Assembly (NCBI RefSeq): GCF_000060285.1
Contig: NC_008555.1
Coordinates: 310,001-374,000 of the forward strand
Length of the DNA: 64,000 nucleotides
Source: Listeria welshimeri serovar 6b str. SLCC5334
GTDB taxonomy: Bacteria > Bacillota > Bacilli > Lactobacillales > Listeriaceae
Reading direction: 5' to 3'
In this document: piece after piece, positions 29,382 to 38,733 of the stretch
How the letters are laid out: the number at the start of each line of letters is the position of its first letter
How positions within the stretch are numbered: the stretch's first letter is position 1
Notes under the pieces: generated by a model
Database searches by the model: none
What the model was told of the DNA's origin: nothing
What the model saw: only the letters and a program-made list of their open reading frames with translations
Translations under genes and position numbers: made by a program

Positions 29382-29424
29382 AGAAAAGTGTCCGTGAGAG
29401 CAATCTTGCGGACGCTTTTCTGAA
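29382..29424 (+). terminator. Intrinsic terminator
   Basis: AGAAAAGTGTCCG (29382-29394) pairs with CGGACGCTTTTCT (29409-29421) with a single G-U pair. Confidence 0.8.
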
Positions 29425-29472
29425 TTAAAATGACCGTTTTCGTTCAAAAAAATATCCAAAACAATCTAAAAA

Positions 29473-29556
29473 ATGAACTTTTTGCATAATTAGCCCATAA
29501 TATTGAATGAATTAGTTCATCGTGATATAGTGTAATCAAACAAGTGAAGCGCTTAC
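29473..29556 (+). promoter_or_regulatory. Candidate operator and cre-like site before the fructose-type PTS operon
   Basis: ATGAACT (29473-29479) and AGTTCAT (29514-29520) are inverted copies 34 bases apart, a possible site for the DeoR regulator at the operon end. GTGAAGCGCTTAC at 29544-29556 has the AAGCGCTT core of a catabolite-response element, but its flanks are one base out of register, so CcpA binding is only possible. Confidence 0.35.
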
Positions 29557-29579
29557 TTTGTTGGGAGAGGATGTGAATT

Positions 29580-30026
29580 ATGAAGATATCCAATTTAATT
29601 AATGAAGACCGAATTATTTTTGATAATCGTATTCAGACCAAGGAATTATTATTTGAAAAAGTGGCGGAAGTGCTAGTTAAAGAGGGTTCAATAACTAATA
29701 CGAAAAAATTTATCCGCGACTTATATAAGCGAGAAGAAGAAACTTCCACAGGAATTGAAGCAGGTTTTGGCATTCCTCATGCAAAAAGTAAATATGTAAA
29801 AGAACCATTGATTGTTTTTGTTCATTCTGATATTATAAATGATTATTTTGGATTAGATGATTCACCAATTGAATGTAGTTTTCTGATTGGCGTTCCAAAA
29901 AAAGCAACAGACGTTCATCTTCAAATATTAAGTGAACTATCCAGAAAGTTAATGGACGAAAAGTTTCGCGAAAAATTAAAAAATTCCAAAAACAAAAATG
30001 AAATTATAACAATTTTATCGAACTAA
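29580..30026 (+). CDS. PTS fructose-family EIIA component
   Basis: This 148-residue protein of the fructose/mannitol EIIA family accepts phosphate from HPr. GFGIPHAKSKYV contains the phosphorylated histidine, and KRTVK-like charged helices frame the fold. GGGAGAGG precedes the ATG. It is the first gene of a four-gene unit with EIIBC, an aldolase and a DeoR regulator, and 13 bases separate it from EIIBC. Confidence 0.9.
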   Translation: MKISNLINEDRIIFDNRIQTKELLFEKVAEVLVKEGSITNTKKFIRDLYKREEETSTGIEAGFGIPHAKSKYVKEPLIVFVHSDIINDYFGLDDSPIECSFLIGVPKKATDVHLQILSELSRKLMDEKFREKLKNSKNKNEIITILSN

Positions 30027-30039
30027 GGAGGCGTTTCAC

Positions 30040-31434
30040 ATGAAAATAGTTGGTGTTACTGCTTGTCCCACTGGTATTGCTCATACGTATATGTCTGCCG
30101 AAAAATTAACAATAACGGCGGAAGCTCTTGGTTACGAAGTGAAAATCGAGACTCAAGGAGCAAAGGTAGAAAATGTTTTAACGAAAGAAGACATCGCTAC
30201 TGCTGATTATGTCATTTTAGCAGTGGATAAAGAAATAGATACTTCCAGATTCGCTGGAAAGAAAATTAAAAAAGTATCTACTTCTAGAGCGATTAAAGAG
30301 GCTGATGTTGTTATCGATGAAACTATTTCAGGCAAAGGATTAATCAGTTTGGAAGCAAAAAGTGCAGATGTCAGTTCTGAACAACCATCAAAAGCGAGTT
30401 TGTATAATCATTTTATGAACGGTGTTAACTACATGTTGCCGTTTGTAATAGCTGGTGGGATTCTAATTGCTATTAGCTTTGCTTTTGGGATTGATGCTTC
30501 TAATCCTGATTCAGATTCCTATAACGCGTTAGCAGCTGCATTTTCTAAAATAGGTGGAGATACTGCTTTTGGTTTAATGGTCCCAGCACTTGCGGCCGGA
30601 ATAGCGGTTTCTGTGGCTGGTCGAGCAGGATTTGCTCCAGGACTTGTTGCAGGGACGCTGGCGACTGTTGGTGGGTCAGGATTTCTTGGTGGGATGATTG
30701 GCGGTATTTTGGCTGGTTACGTAGCACATTTCTTTGCTAATAAAGTAAATGTAACGAAATCACTTGCTTCGATTTATCAGTTAATTGTTGTACCTCTTTT
30801 AGGGATTACGATTGTTGGGTTGGCGATGGTGTTTATAATTGATACACCAATTGCATGGGTATTAAATGCACTCACAGGTTGGTTAAACGGTCTTGGTGAA
30901 ACATCAGGCGTAGTTTTTGGACTACTAATCGGTGTCATGATGGCAGCAGATATGGGTGGGCCTATTAATAAATCTATTTCAACCTTTTCCATTGGCTTGA
31001 TGTCAGCTGGTGTAACAGCGCCAATTGCAGCTTGTATGGCAGCTGGAATGGTTCCGCCACTTGGACTCGCACTTGCCACTTTATTATTTAAAAACAAATT
31101 TACAAAAGAAGAAAGAACAGCTGGTAATTCTTGTTGGGTATTAGGTGCATCCTATATCACAGAAGGAGCGATTCCTTTCGCAGTTGCCGATCCACTTCGA
31201 GTTATTCCAAGCTTGATGTTAGGTTCTGCAACAGCGGCCGCAATTTCGATGGGAGCAGGAGTTACTTCTATGGCGCCTCATGGTGGGATTTGGGTAATGT
31301 TCATCCCGAATGTTATTAACCATCTATTTATCTATTTACTAGCAATTGCAGCAGGTACAGTCGTGACGGCAATTTCTGTCGGACTATTGAAAACCCCATT
31401 AAACAAGCGAAAAAATAAAGAGGAGATGATATAA
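30040..31434 (+). CDS. PTS fructose-family EIIBC component
   Basis: This 464-residue membrane permease has an N-terminal EIIB-Fru domain (KIVGVTACPTGIAHTYMSAEKL, with the phosphorylated cysteine) and an EIIC domain with about nine to ten membrane helices from residue 125 on (NGVNYMLPFVIAGGILIAISF, MAADMGGPINKS). It imports and phosphorylates a ketose, probably at C1. The stop overlaps the ATG of the aldolase gene by one base. Confidence 0.93.
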   Translation: MKIVGVTACPTGIAHTYMSAEKLTITAEALGYEVKIETQGAKVENVLTKEDIATADYVILAVDKEIDTSRFAGKKIKKVSTSRAIKEADVVIDETISGKGLISLEAKSADVSSEQPSKASLYNHFMNGVNYMLPFVIAGGILIAISFAFGIDASNPDSDSYNALAAAFSKIGGDTAFGLMVPALAAGIAVSVAGRAGFAPGLVAGTLATVGGSGFLGGMIGGILAGYVAHFFANKVNVTKSLASIYQLIVVPLLGITIVGLAMVFIIDTPIAWVLNALTGWLNGLGETSGVVFGLLIGVMMAADMGGPINKSISTFSIGLMSAGVTAPIAACMAAGMVPPLGLALATLLFKNKFTKEERTAGNSCWVLGASYITEGAIPFAVADPLRVIPSLMLGSATAAAISMGAGVTSMAPHGGIWVMFIPNVINHLFIYLLAIAAGTVVTAISVGLLKTPLNKRKNKEEMI

Positions 31435-32294
31435 TGTTATATACAATGAAAGATCTTTTAGCAGTAGGAAAAGAACATCAATTTGCGGTACCAGCATTTA
31501 ATATCTGTAGTTTTGATATGTTAAAGGCGATAATGGAAGAGGTGGAGGCAAATAATGCTCCTGTAATTCTAGAAATTCATCCAGATGAAATAGAGTATCT
31601 CGGTGATAACTTTGTTGCAACAGTAAGAGAATATGCACATAGAAGTAAGGTGCCGGTCGTTATTCATATGGATCACGGTGGAACAATTAAAGATGTGATG
31701 CGGGCAATTAGAAATGGCTATACTTCTGTCATGATTGACGCTTCAAGAGCCAGTTATGAAGAGAACGTGGCGTTGACTAAGCAAGTAGTTGAATTAGCTC
31801 ATAAAGTTGGTGTTTCTGTGGAAGCAGAACTTGGAACAATTGGAAATAATGGATCAGCGGAAGGCGGGGCGGACACCATTATTTACACTGATCCGGATCA
31901 AGCCGAAGATTTTGTAAGTAGAACTGGTATTGATACGTTAGCAGTAGCCATTGGAACGGCACATGGCTTGTATCCTAAAGATAAAAAACCAGAACTGAAT
32001 ATGCCACTTTTAAAAGAGTTAAATAAGCGTTTAGATATTCCTTTTGTACTTCATGGTGGTTCGGGAAATCCGGACAAAGAAGTGAGCGAATCTGTACAGT
32101 ATGGTGTTAGGAAAGTTAACCTTAGTTCAGATCTGAAAAGTGTGTTTTTTGAAGAAGTTCGCCGTGTTTTAGTGGACAATCCTGCGATGTATGAACCAAA
32201 TCAAGTGTATCCATCAGCAAATGAAAAAGTAAAAGAAGTTGTAAGACATAAATTACACATTTTAAATACTACTGGTCAAGCAGATAAATACTAA
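31434..32294 (+). CDS. Class II ketose-bisphosphate aldolase family (FbaA/GatY/KbaY-like)
   Basis: This 286-residue zinc aldolase has VVIHMDHGGTIKD with the first metal histidine, VEAELGTIGNNG, AVAIGTAHGLYP with a second, and FVLHGGSGNPD with a third. The family cleaves fructose- or tagatose-1,6-bisphosphate to DHAP and glyceraldehyde-3-phosphate. No 1-phosphofructokinase gene is present in the operon, so either the kinase is elsewhere or this enzyme cleaves a ketose-1-phosphate directly. It is translationally coupled to the EIIBC gene. Confidence 0.92.
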   Translation: MLYTMKDLLAVGKEHQFAVPAFNICSFDMLKAIMEEVEANNAPVILEIHPDEIEYLGDNFVATVREYAHRSKVPVVIHMDHGGTIKDVMRAIRNGYTSVMIDASRASYEENVALTKQVVELAHKVGVSVEAELGTIGNNGSAEGGADTIIYTDPDQAEDFVSRTGIDTLAVAIGTAHGLYPKDKKPELNMPLLKELNKRLDIPFVLHGGSGNPDKEVSESVQYGVRKVNLSSDLKSVFFEEVRRVLVDNPAMYEPNQVYPSANEKVKEVVRHKLHILNTTGQADKY

Positions 32295-32351
32295 TATGAA
32301 GGGTAGAAGCGCGAGTTATAGTGCTTTTGCCCTTTTAAGGAGTGGAAGAAT

Positions 32352-33122
32352 ATGTTAAGTGCAGCGAAGGAACGGCAACTAAAAATCGTTAATCGACTAA
32401 AAGTGGAACAATTTATGCGGATTATTGATTTAGTGGAGCTTGTCAATTACAGCGAAGCCACTGTTAAACGGGACTTAGTAGAATTAGAAAAAGAAGGACT
32501 TGTAAGACGAACAAGAGGCGGCGCAATGATTATCGATAATAAAAAAATCGATTTGCCTTATTTAATGAAAATGAACGAGCGAAGTAATGAAACAAGCAAA
32601 ATAAGAATTGCAGACATTGCTAAATCACTTATTCGTGATGATATGGTGATTTTCTTAGACTCGAGTTCCACATCGCTGCATTTAATAGACGTTTTAAGTA
32701 AATTTGACGGTTTACAAATTATTACTAATGGGGTCATGACGGCTTCAATGCTGTCAGAGTTTACTAATGCAAGAGTTAGTATTTTAGGAGGTTCCATTTT
32801 AACGAAGCGATATACGGTGAATGGTGCAAAAGCATACAATGATGCCCTTACTTATAATGCAGATATTGCCTTTGTTTCTTGCCGAGGGATTGATTATGAC
32901 AAAGGTGCAACAGAAACTCATGAAGGTGAAGCGCTCATCAAACAAGCTTTCAGGCGCCAATCAAGTTCGCTCGTTTTACTTGTTACAGAAGAAAAAGTTG
33001 GACACAAATTTATGCATCAAAGCCTAGCATGCCATGATATTGATTATCTTATTACAGACTTCAAACTGGACACTACAGTAGAAGAACAGTTTAAAGCCCA
33101 TCAGATTACTTGTTTATATTAG
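32352..33122 (+). CDS. DeoR-family transcriptional regulator
   Basis: This 256-residue protein has an N-terminal HTH (MRIIDLVELVNYSEATVKRDLVELEKEG, RRTRGGAMI) and a DeoR sensor domain (VIFLDSSSTSLHLIDVL, ILGGSILTKRYTVNG). It is the last gene of the PTS/aldolase unit and probably controls it. Its 3' end overlaps by 17 bases the convergent small membrane protein gene. Confidence 0.9.
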   Translation: MLSAAKERQLKIVNRLKVEQFMRIIDLVELVNYSEATVKRDLVELEKEGLVRRTRGGAMIIDNKKIDLPYLMKMNERSNETSKIRIADIAKSLIRDDMVIFLDSSSTSLHLIDVLSKFDGLQIITNGVMTASMLSEFTNARVSILGGSILTKRYTVNGAKAYNDALTYNADIAFVSCRGIDYDKGATETHEGEALIKQAFRRQSSSLVLLVTEEKVGHKFMHQSLACHDIDYLITDFKLDTTVEEQFKAHQITCLY

Positions 33123-33333
33123 ATTTTGTACTTAAATAGGCAAAAATAATCGCAAGTACTAAAAGTAAAACAGGGACTACTAATAAACTCCCGAAAAAGT
33201 GAATGTCATTAAATTCTTCGCTATCTAATAGTGATAATAATATGACATTTTTTTGAATAACATTTAAAACTTGTAAGCCCATAAAACTTAGCATACTAAG
33301 TATTAATGAAACGAAACTAAAAATTTTGAACAT
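33106..33333 (-). CDS. Small two-helix membrane protein
   Basis: This 75-residue protein has an N-terminal hydrophobic segment (FSFVSLILSMLSFMGLQVL) and a C-terminal one (FGSLLVVPVLLLVLAIIFAYL), with a short polar loop between. The start at 33333 is supported by AAAAGGGAGGTACAAC directly before the ATG. I do not recognise the family with certainty (DUF3955-like in outline). It is convergent with, and overlaps, the DeoR gene. Confidence 0.65.
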   Translation of the reverse strand: MFKIFSFVSLILSMLSFMGLQVLNVIQKNVILLSLLDSEEFNDIHFFGSLLVVPVLLLVLAIIFAYLSTKSNINK

Positions 33334-33719
33334 GTTGTACCTCCCTTTTGTGGTGTATCTCTTAATGTAACACAAAATAATAAATATTTGGTAAATCATA
33401 AAATCACATTTATATAAAGTTGGAGTGGAAAAACTCATATTACGATTGATTATTAAATAGAGAACAGGCAAGAATCAAGTATATCTCATTTTGCAAAATG
33501 TTGTTATATAATGATTCTTGCTTTTATTTTTTTAGCTAACGACAAGTCACATAAATATCTTATTGTTTAGGCTCGACTAAAAAGTTTATTTTGTGACAAT
33601 TCAATGAATTTTTAAAACTCTCCTTACTTTTAACCAGTTTCTTGCTATACTTATTTTAGAAAAACAGAATCAGTATAATTTATAGAAATAATATGATATA
33701 CACAACGGGAGGAAACAAA
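33334..33719. other. Intergenic region before hscC-like gene, with a large hairpin
   Basis: No ORF is supported. A 10-bp inverted repeat GCAAGAATCA (33468-33477)/TGATTCTTGC (33512-33521) encloses a second perfect palindrome CATTTTGCAAAATG (33487-33500) and is followed by a T-rich tract, so it resembles a terminator. A TATAAT at 33674-33679 is a plausible -10 for the chaperone operon. Confidence 0.5.
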
Positions 33720-35405
33720 ATGACAACATTGGGAATAGACTTAGGTACATCTAATAGTTTAGTGGCTTATTGGAAAGAGGATAAGGCAGTACTAATACCA
33801 AACGTTTTTGGAGATGTTTTAACTCCATCGGTGGTAGGAATTGATGAGAATGATGAGCTATTAATTGGGAAAATTGCTAGAGAACGTCTTACATCACATC
33901 CGGATAAAACAGCAGCAGTTTTTAAGAGATTTATGGGGACGGAAAAATGTTATTACTTAGGTGAGCAAAAATTTTCTGCTACAGATTTATCAAGTTTTGT
34001 TTTAAAGTCATTAAAAGCAGATGCGGAAAACTTTCTTGGAGAAACTTGTACAGAAGCAGTGATTAGTGTTCCAGCATATTTTAATAATTCTCAGCGAAAA
34101 GCGACGATTGATGCGGCCTTCTTAGCTGGTTTGAAAGTAGAAAGGCTAATTAGTGAGCCAACTGCAGCTGCGATTGCTTATGGAATTCATCAACAAAATG
34201 ACACTACATTGATGGTAATTGACATTGGTGGAGGAACTTTTGATGTCTCAATTTTGGAAATGTTTGACGGTGTAATGCAAGTAATTGCAATTGGAGGAAA
34301 TAATTATTTAGGTGGGGAAGATTTTACAACTGTTATTATTGAAGATTTTTTAAGTAAATCAAATTTAAAAAAAGACAATTTATCTATTGAAGATTATGCC
34401 TCGCTTTATAAACAAGCTGAAGATGCTAAAAAAGCAGTTTGTCAGAATAGTATTGGTAAAATAGTAGTAAAAGAAATAAATTATTCCCTTACAGAAAAAG
34501 AATTTGAAAAAATTTGTCAATCTTTAATTTTAAAATTACGTAACCCAATTATTCAATCCCTAAAAGATGCTCAATTAAAACCAGTTGATATTGAACAAAT
34601 AGTACTTATTGGTGGAGCTACGAAAATGCCTATTATCAAAAGCTTTGTAAGCAAATTTCTTGGGAAAATTCCGTTCATGCATATCAACCCAGATGAAACG
34701 GTGGGTCTTGGTGCAGCGGTTCAAGCGGCATTAAAAGAACGTCACGAAGCACTGGATGAATTTGTATTAACCGATGTTTGTGCTCATACTCTTGGTACAG
34801 AAATAGTACGCATAATTAATGCCAATGAATTTGAGGATGGCATATTTTCACCAATAATTGAACGTAATTCTACAATTCCGATAAGTCGTATTGAAAGATA
34901 TCAAACCGTTTCTGATCTGCAATCGTATATTGAAGTGGGTATTTATCAAGGTGAGAGTAGAATGGTAAAAGATAACTTAAAACTTGGTAATTTAACAATA
35001 GAAATGCCTCCTAACTCAAAAGCAGGTTTCCCAATTGACATTCGGTTTACTTATGATAAAAACGGAATTCTTGAAGTCATTGTAAAAATACCCGCTACAG
35101 GTGAAGAAAAACAGTTGATTATTCAAAATAGTCCTGGTGACCTTTCAGAAAAAGAACTAAAAGATCGATTAGAGAAACTAAAATACCTCAAAGTACATCC
35201 GCGAGATCGTGCTGAAAATAGACTTTTATTAGCAAGAGCTGATAGATTATATCAAATGGCTTTAGGAGATAAGAGACAGTATATAGAACAGTTAATTCAA
35301 GCGTTTAATGATGCAATTGCTTCTCAAAATGAGAGTATAATTTCGAAAGCTAGTGAAAACTTGAAAGAAGAGTTAGCACAAATTGAGGAAGTGAGCTGGG
35401 ATTGA
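33720..35405 (+). CDS. hscC: HscC-type Hsp70 chaperone
   Basis: This 561-residue Hsp70 homologue is shorter than DnaK (about 610) and close to E. coli HscC (556). TLGIDLGTSNSLVAYW is phosphate loop 1, VIDIGGGTFDVSILE phosphate loop 2, ISEPTAAAIAYG and VLIGGATKMP further ATPase motifs. Phrases typical of HscC rather than DnaK are HPDKTAAVFKRFMG and FSPIIERNSTIPISRIERY, with a short C-terminal lid. No DnaK-type acidic tail is present. ATG 33720 is preferred because GGGAGG precedes it. It overlaps by four bases the start of a J-domain gene, its probable co-chaperone. Client proteins are unknown. Confidence 0.92.
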   Translation: MTTLGIDLGTSNSLVAYWKEDKAVLIPNVFGDVLTPSVVGIDENDELLIGKIARERLTSHPDKTAAVFKRFMGTEKCYYLGEQKFSATDLSSFVLKSLKADAENFLGETCTEAVISVPAYFNNSQRKATIDAAFLAGLKVERLISEPTAAAIAYGIHQQNDTTLMVIDIGGGTFDVSILEMFDGVMQVIAIGGNNYLGGEDFTTVIIEDFLSKSNLKKDNLSIEDYASLYKQAEDAKKAVCQNSIGKIVVKEINYSLTEKEFEKICQSLILKLRNPIIQSLKDAQLKPVDIEQIVLIGGATKMPIIKSFVSKFLGKIPFMHINPDETVGLGAAVQAALKERHEALDEFVLTDVCAHTLGTEIVRIINANEFEDGIFSPIIERNSTIPISRIERYQTVSDLQSYIEVGIYQGESRMVKDNLKLGNLTIEMPPNSKAGFPIDIRFTYDKNGILEVIVKIPATGEEKQLIIQNSPGDLSEKELKDRLEKLKYLKVHPRDRAENRLLLARADRLYQMALGDKRQYIEQLIQAFNDAIASQNESIISKASENLKEELAQIEEVSWD

Positions 35406-37183
35406 ACATTTGGGAGATTTTACAGATAGAGAAGACAACAAATAAACGAGAAATCAAACGAGCTTACGCAAAAGCGTTAAAACATACACACCCGGATGAT
35501 GACCCAGTAGCATTTCAAAAATTAAAGGAAGCATTTGATTTAGCCTTAAAAGGACAAGATTTTAGTTTGGAGTATGAGACATTACTCTATTATGATAAAA
35601 GTGAGCAGCCTTCTCTAGAAACTAGAGAAAGCAAGTTAAATAGAACCTTTTCTGAAAAAGTTTTAGAAATATATAACGATTTTAATAAACGAATAGATGG
35701 AGATAAGTGGCGTGAATTGTTTAAAGATGATTATATGACTAATCTTGATAGTTATATAGAGAATCGAATTTTCATAGCGAATTTTCTTACCAAACGAGGA
35801 CTCTTTGTTCCTAAAGAGGTAATCGAAGTAGCTTTTGAATTTTATGATTTAGATAATTTAATAATCGAAAAACCAGACGATGAATTAAGTTTTAAATTAT
35901 ATCATTTAAAACACTTGCCCCCATTTTCTTTTGAAGGATTAGAAACGTTGTCAGAGGAAAATTGTAATCTGTTTATTAGAACAAGATATATTGCCTATAA
36001 TTGTTCTGAACGACTTGGAGTACAAAGTCATATTAAACGAATAAAAACTATATTAGGCGGAAATCCAGATTTAGAATTAATGGAAATAGTAAGTGGTATT
36101 GGTAATAATAATCAAGCTTTGATTCTTCGTAAAATAAATGCTTTTCTTGAAATAAACCCCCAACATGCAACTGCTAGACTATTTCGGTTATACCTTAATA
36201 AGCAACTAGGGCATGAATTAAACTTAGATGATTTAAATTATGCAAAACAAGATACTTATTTTTCAAGCATTCAGCTAAATAATGAAGGTGAGAGGCTTCT
36301 TTTTCATATTGATAAAAATGAGTTGATAGGGTCTATTTACTTTGATTTAAAAGATTATCAAGTAGCTTATAATTATTTAATAAACGCTTATGACACAAGT
36401 GAAAAAAACATTCGTGCGAAGATAACTTATTGTTTGAAGTTAAAACTAAAAGAAGAGAAAAAAACAAGTAAAAATAAGAAAAAAATAAATGAAATTTGGA
36501 CAGAATTAAGCTTTTACTCCTTAATTGCTTATGAGCGAATACATGTATCAAATAGAAAAATGAATATATTAAAACTATTATTTTTAGGGTGTATTATTGC
36601 CAACTTTTTTAGCCCTATGGTTGCAAAAGAAGAGTATAAAGATTATAAAGCATTAAGTGGACTAAAAGGCATATATCGAGCATTTGAGAACCCAAAAGAG
36701 TTGGAAGATAAATCTTTTTTTAACAATAAAGCAGCTTTTCCAATAGATGAAAAGACTGTTAGCGAAGTTTATTCAGACGGGGAAAACAACTATTTTTCAT
36801 TAGATTTTGGTTCAGAACAAGTTATTTTGAAAAATTTTGATAAAATTTATGAGGATGAATATGAAGATGAAACAAAAACTTATGTTCTAGGTAAATTAAA
36901 ATCTTTTAAAAAAAGTTCATCCTTATATAAGGATTTAATAAATTCAGATGATGAAATTTTACTAGATAAACCAATTGCGAAGTACTATATGAATGTGAAT
37001 GATTTTTCGTATACTCAATCAAGAAATGTAGTAAAACCAGAGTTTGTATCATACTGGATAAGTTTTGTAATTATATTATTTTTAAGTATTATTTGTATAC
37101 ACTTATTTGAACGAAAGCGGTTTTGGTTAGACTATCGAAATGAAAACATGCAGAAATTTTATACTAGTAAAAAAGATTTTTAA
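35402..37183 (+). CDS. Membrane-anchored J-domain protein (DjlB/DjlC-like)
   Basis: This 593-residue protein starts at a TTG overlapping the hscC stop. Residues 1-50 are a J-domain-like module, IWEILQIEKTTNKREIKRAYAKAL, then HTHPDDDP with the HPD signature that stimulates Hsp70 ATPase. A long helical middle region follows. Two hydrophobic segments lie near residues 393-410 (ILKLLFLGCIIANFF) and 552-570 (WISFVIILFLSIICIHLF), enclosing a probable extracytoplasmic domain. This layout resembles the E. coli HscC partners DjlB/DjlC, but with a longer C-terminal part. It should recruit HscC to the membrane. Confidence 0.85.
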   Translation: MNIWEILQIEKTTNKREIKRAYAKALKHTHPDDDPVAFQKLKEAFDLALKGQDFSLEYETLLYYDKSEQPSLETRESKLNRTFSEKVLEIYNDFNKRIDGDKWRELFKDDYMTNLDSYIENRIFIANFLTKRGLFVPKEVIEVAFEFYDLDNLIIEKPDDELSFKLYHLKHLPPFSFEGLETLSEENCNLFIRTRYIAYNCSERLGVQSHIKRIKTILGGNPDLELMEIVSGIGNNNQALILRKINAFLEINPQHATARLFRLYLNKQLGHELNLDDLNYAKQDTYFSSIQLNNEGERLLFHIDKNELIGSIYFDLKDYQVAYNYLINAYDTSEKNIRAKITYCLKLKLKEEKKTSKNKKKINEIWTELSFYSLIAYERIHVSNRKMNILKLLFLGCIIANFFSPMVAKEEYKDYKALSGLKGIYRAFENPKELEDKSFFNNKAAFPIDEKTVSEVYSDGENNYFSLDFGSEQVILKNFDKIYEDEYEDETKTYVLGKLKSFKKSSSLYKDLINSDDEILLDKPIAKYYMNVNDFSYTQSRNVVKPEFVSYWISFVIILFLSIICIHLFERKRFWLDYRNENMQKFYTSKKDF

Positions 37184-37372
37184 TCACTAAAATAATTATC
37201 AACTTTTGTTTGACTAGCTTATTATTTAGTTTATTCTTGTTTCATGTTGGTTATGAGAGCTTAGTTTATATCATCAACATAGGCTATTCAAATTTATCAT
37301 CCTAAAAAATTCGAAAGCCTTACACTTTTTTGTATAATAAAATAAGACAATGATTAGAAGGAGCCGATTTTA

Positions 37373-37882
37373 GTGGAAGAATGGGATTTACTAAATGAAA
37401 ATCGTGAACTAACTGGAAAAACACATATCCGCGGTGAAAAACTAGCGCCCGGGGAGCTTCATTTGGTTGTTCATATATGTATTTTTAACGAAAAAGGGCA
37501 ACTTTTAATTCAAAAGCGCCAAAAAGATAAAGAAGGTTGGCCGAATTATTGGGACCTTTCAGCGGCTGGTTCTGCGTTAAAAGGCGAAACAAGCCTACAA
37601 GCTGCTGAAAGAGAAGTGCAAGAAGAACTAGGAATAACGATTGATTTGAGTAAAACCCGCGCAAAATTCAGTTATCATTTCGAAGCAGGATTTGACGATT
37701 ATTGGTTTATTACGCAAGATTTGGAATTAAGCGATTTAACATTACAAGAAGAAGAAGTAGCTGATGCTCGTTTTGTTACGAAGGAAGAGTTAGAAGTATT
37801 AAAAAATGCCGGTGAATTCATTCCTTATTTCTTTTTAAATCAGGTTTTTGAACTTAAAAACGCCACAAGTATTCATTTTTAA
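37373..37882 (+). CDS. NUDIX hydrolase
   Basis: This 169-residue protein has the NUDIX box GSALKGETSLQAAEREVQEELG, fitting G-x5-E-x7-R-E-x2-E-E-x-G, so it hydrolyses a nucleoside diphosphate linked to another group. WDLLNENRELTGKTHIRGE at the start is the pattern seen in IPP-isomerase-like NUDIX proteins (YfcD type). The start is GTG, behind AGAAGGAG. The substrate is unknown. Confidence 0.9.
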   Translation: MEEWDLLNENRELTGKTHIRGEKLAPGELHLVVHICIFNEKGQLLIQKRQKDKEGWPNYWDLSAAGSALKGETSLQAAEREVQEELGITIDLSKTRAKFSYHFEAGFDDYWFITQDLELSDLTLQEEEVADARFVTKEELEVLKNAGEFIPYFFLNQVFELKNATSIHF

Positions 37883-37977
37883 CGAATATAGCTAAATTTT
37901 CACTTAACAAATTCGTTTTCTACACTTATAATAGTACAGAGACACGAGAAAACTCCAATTAGAAAGCGAGTGGTAAT

Positions 37978-38697
37978 ATGGGCCGTAAATGGGCAAATAT
38001 TAAAGAGAAAAAAGCGTCAAAAGATAAAACAAATAGTCGTATCTATGCGAAATTTGGAATTGAAATATATGTAGCGGCTAAATCAGGCGACCCAGATCCA
38101 CATTCTAACCAAAAATTACGTTTCGTTATTGAACGTGCAAAAACATACAATGTACCGAAACATATTATTGACCGTGCAATTGAAAAAGCGAAAGGTACTG
38201 GCGATGAAACTTATTCTGAATTACGTTATGAAGGATTTGGTCCGAGCGGCTCGATGATTATTGTAGATGCACTTACAAATAATGTGAATCGTACTGCTTC
38301 CGATGTTCGCGCAGCTTATAGCAAAAATGGCGGGAATATGGGTGTGAGTGGTTCGGTTGCTTATATGTTTGATAATACAGCGATTTTTGGTGTCGAAGGA
38401 AAAGACGCGGATGAGCTGTTAGAACTTTTAATGGAAGCAGATATTGACGTTCGTGATATTTTAGATGAAGATGGACAAGCAATTATTTATGCAGAACCAG
38501 AAGATTTTCATAAAGTACAAGAAGGATTGAAAGCAGCTGGAATTGAAGAATTTACAGTTGCAGAAATCGAAATGATTCCTCAAAATGATATTCAATTATC
38601 AGGCGAAGATTTAGAAAAATTCGAGAGACTAATTGATGCTTTAGAAGACTTAGAAGACGTGCAAAAAGTATATCATAACGTCGAATTAGAAGATTAA
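37978..38697 (+). CDS. yebC: YebC/PmpR-family protein
   Basis: This 239-residue protein starts [17 protein letters not shown] and contains NPDPH-like [36 protein letters not shown] and [19 protein letters not shown], all diagnostic of the YebC/TACO1 family. Members were called transcriptional regulators; more recent work links the family to translation of proline-rich stretches. AAAGCGAGTGG precedes the ATG, and CTTATAAT near 37926 is a plausible -10. Confidence 0.95.
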   Translation: MGRKWANIKEKKASKDKTNSRIYAKFGIEIYVAAKSGDPDPHSNQKLRFVIERAKTYNVPKHIIDRAIEKAKGTGDETYSELRYEGFGPSGSMIIVDALTNNVNRTASDVRAAYSKNGGNMGVSGSVAYMFDNTAIFGVEGKDADELLELLMEADIDVRDILDEDGQAIIYAEPEDFHKVQEGLKAAGIEEFTVAEIEMIPQNDIQLSGEDLEKFERLIDALEDLEDVQKVYHNVELED

Positions 38698-38733
38698 CAT
38701 CCAACTATTACAACAATCGGAGGAATTGATAAA

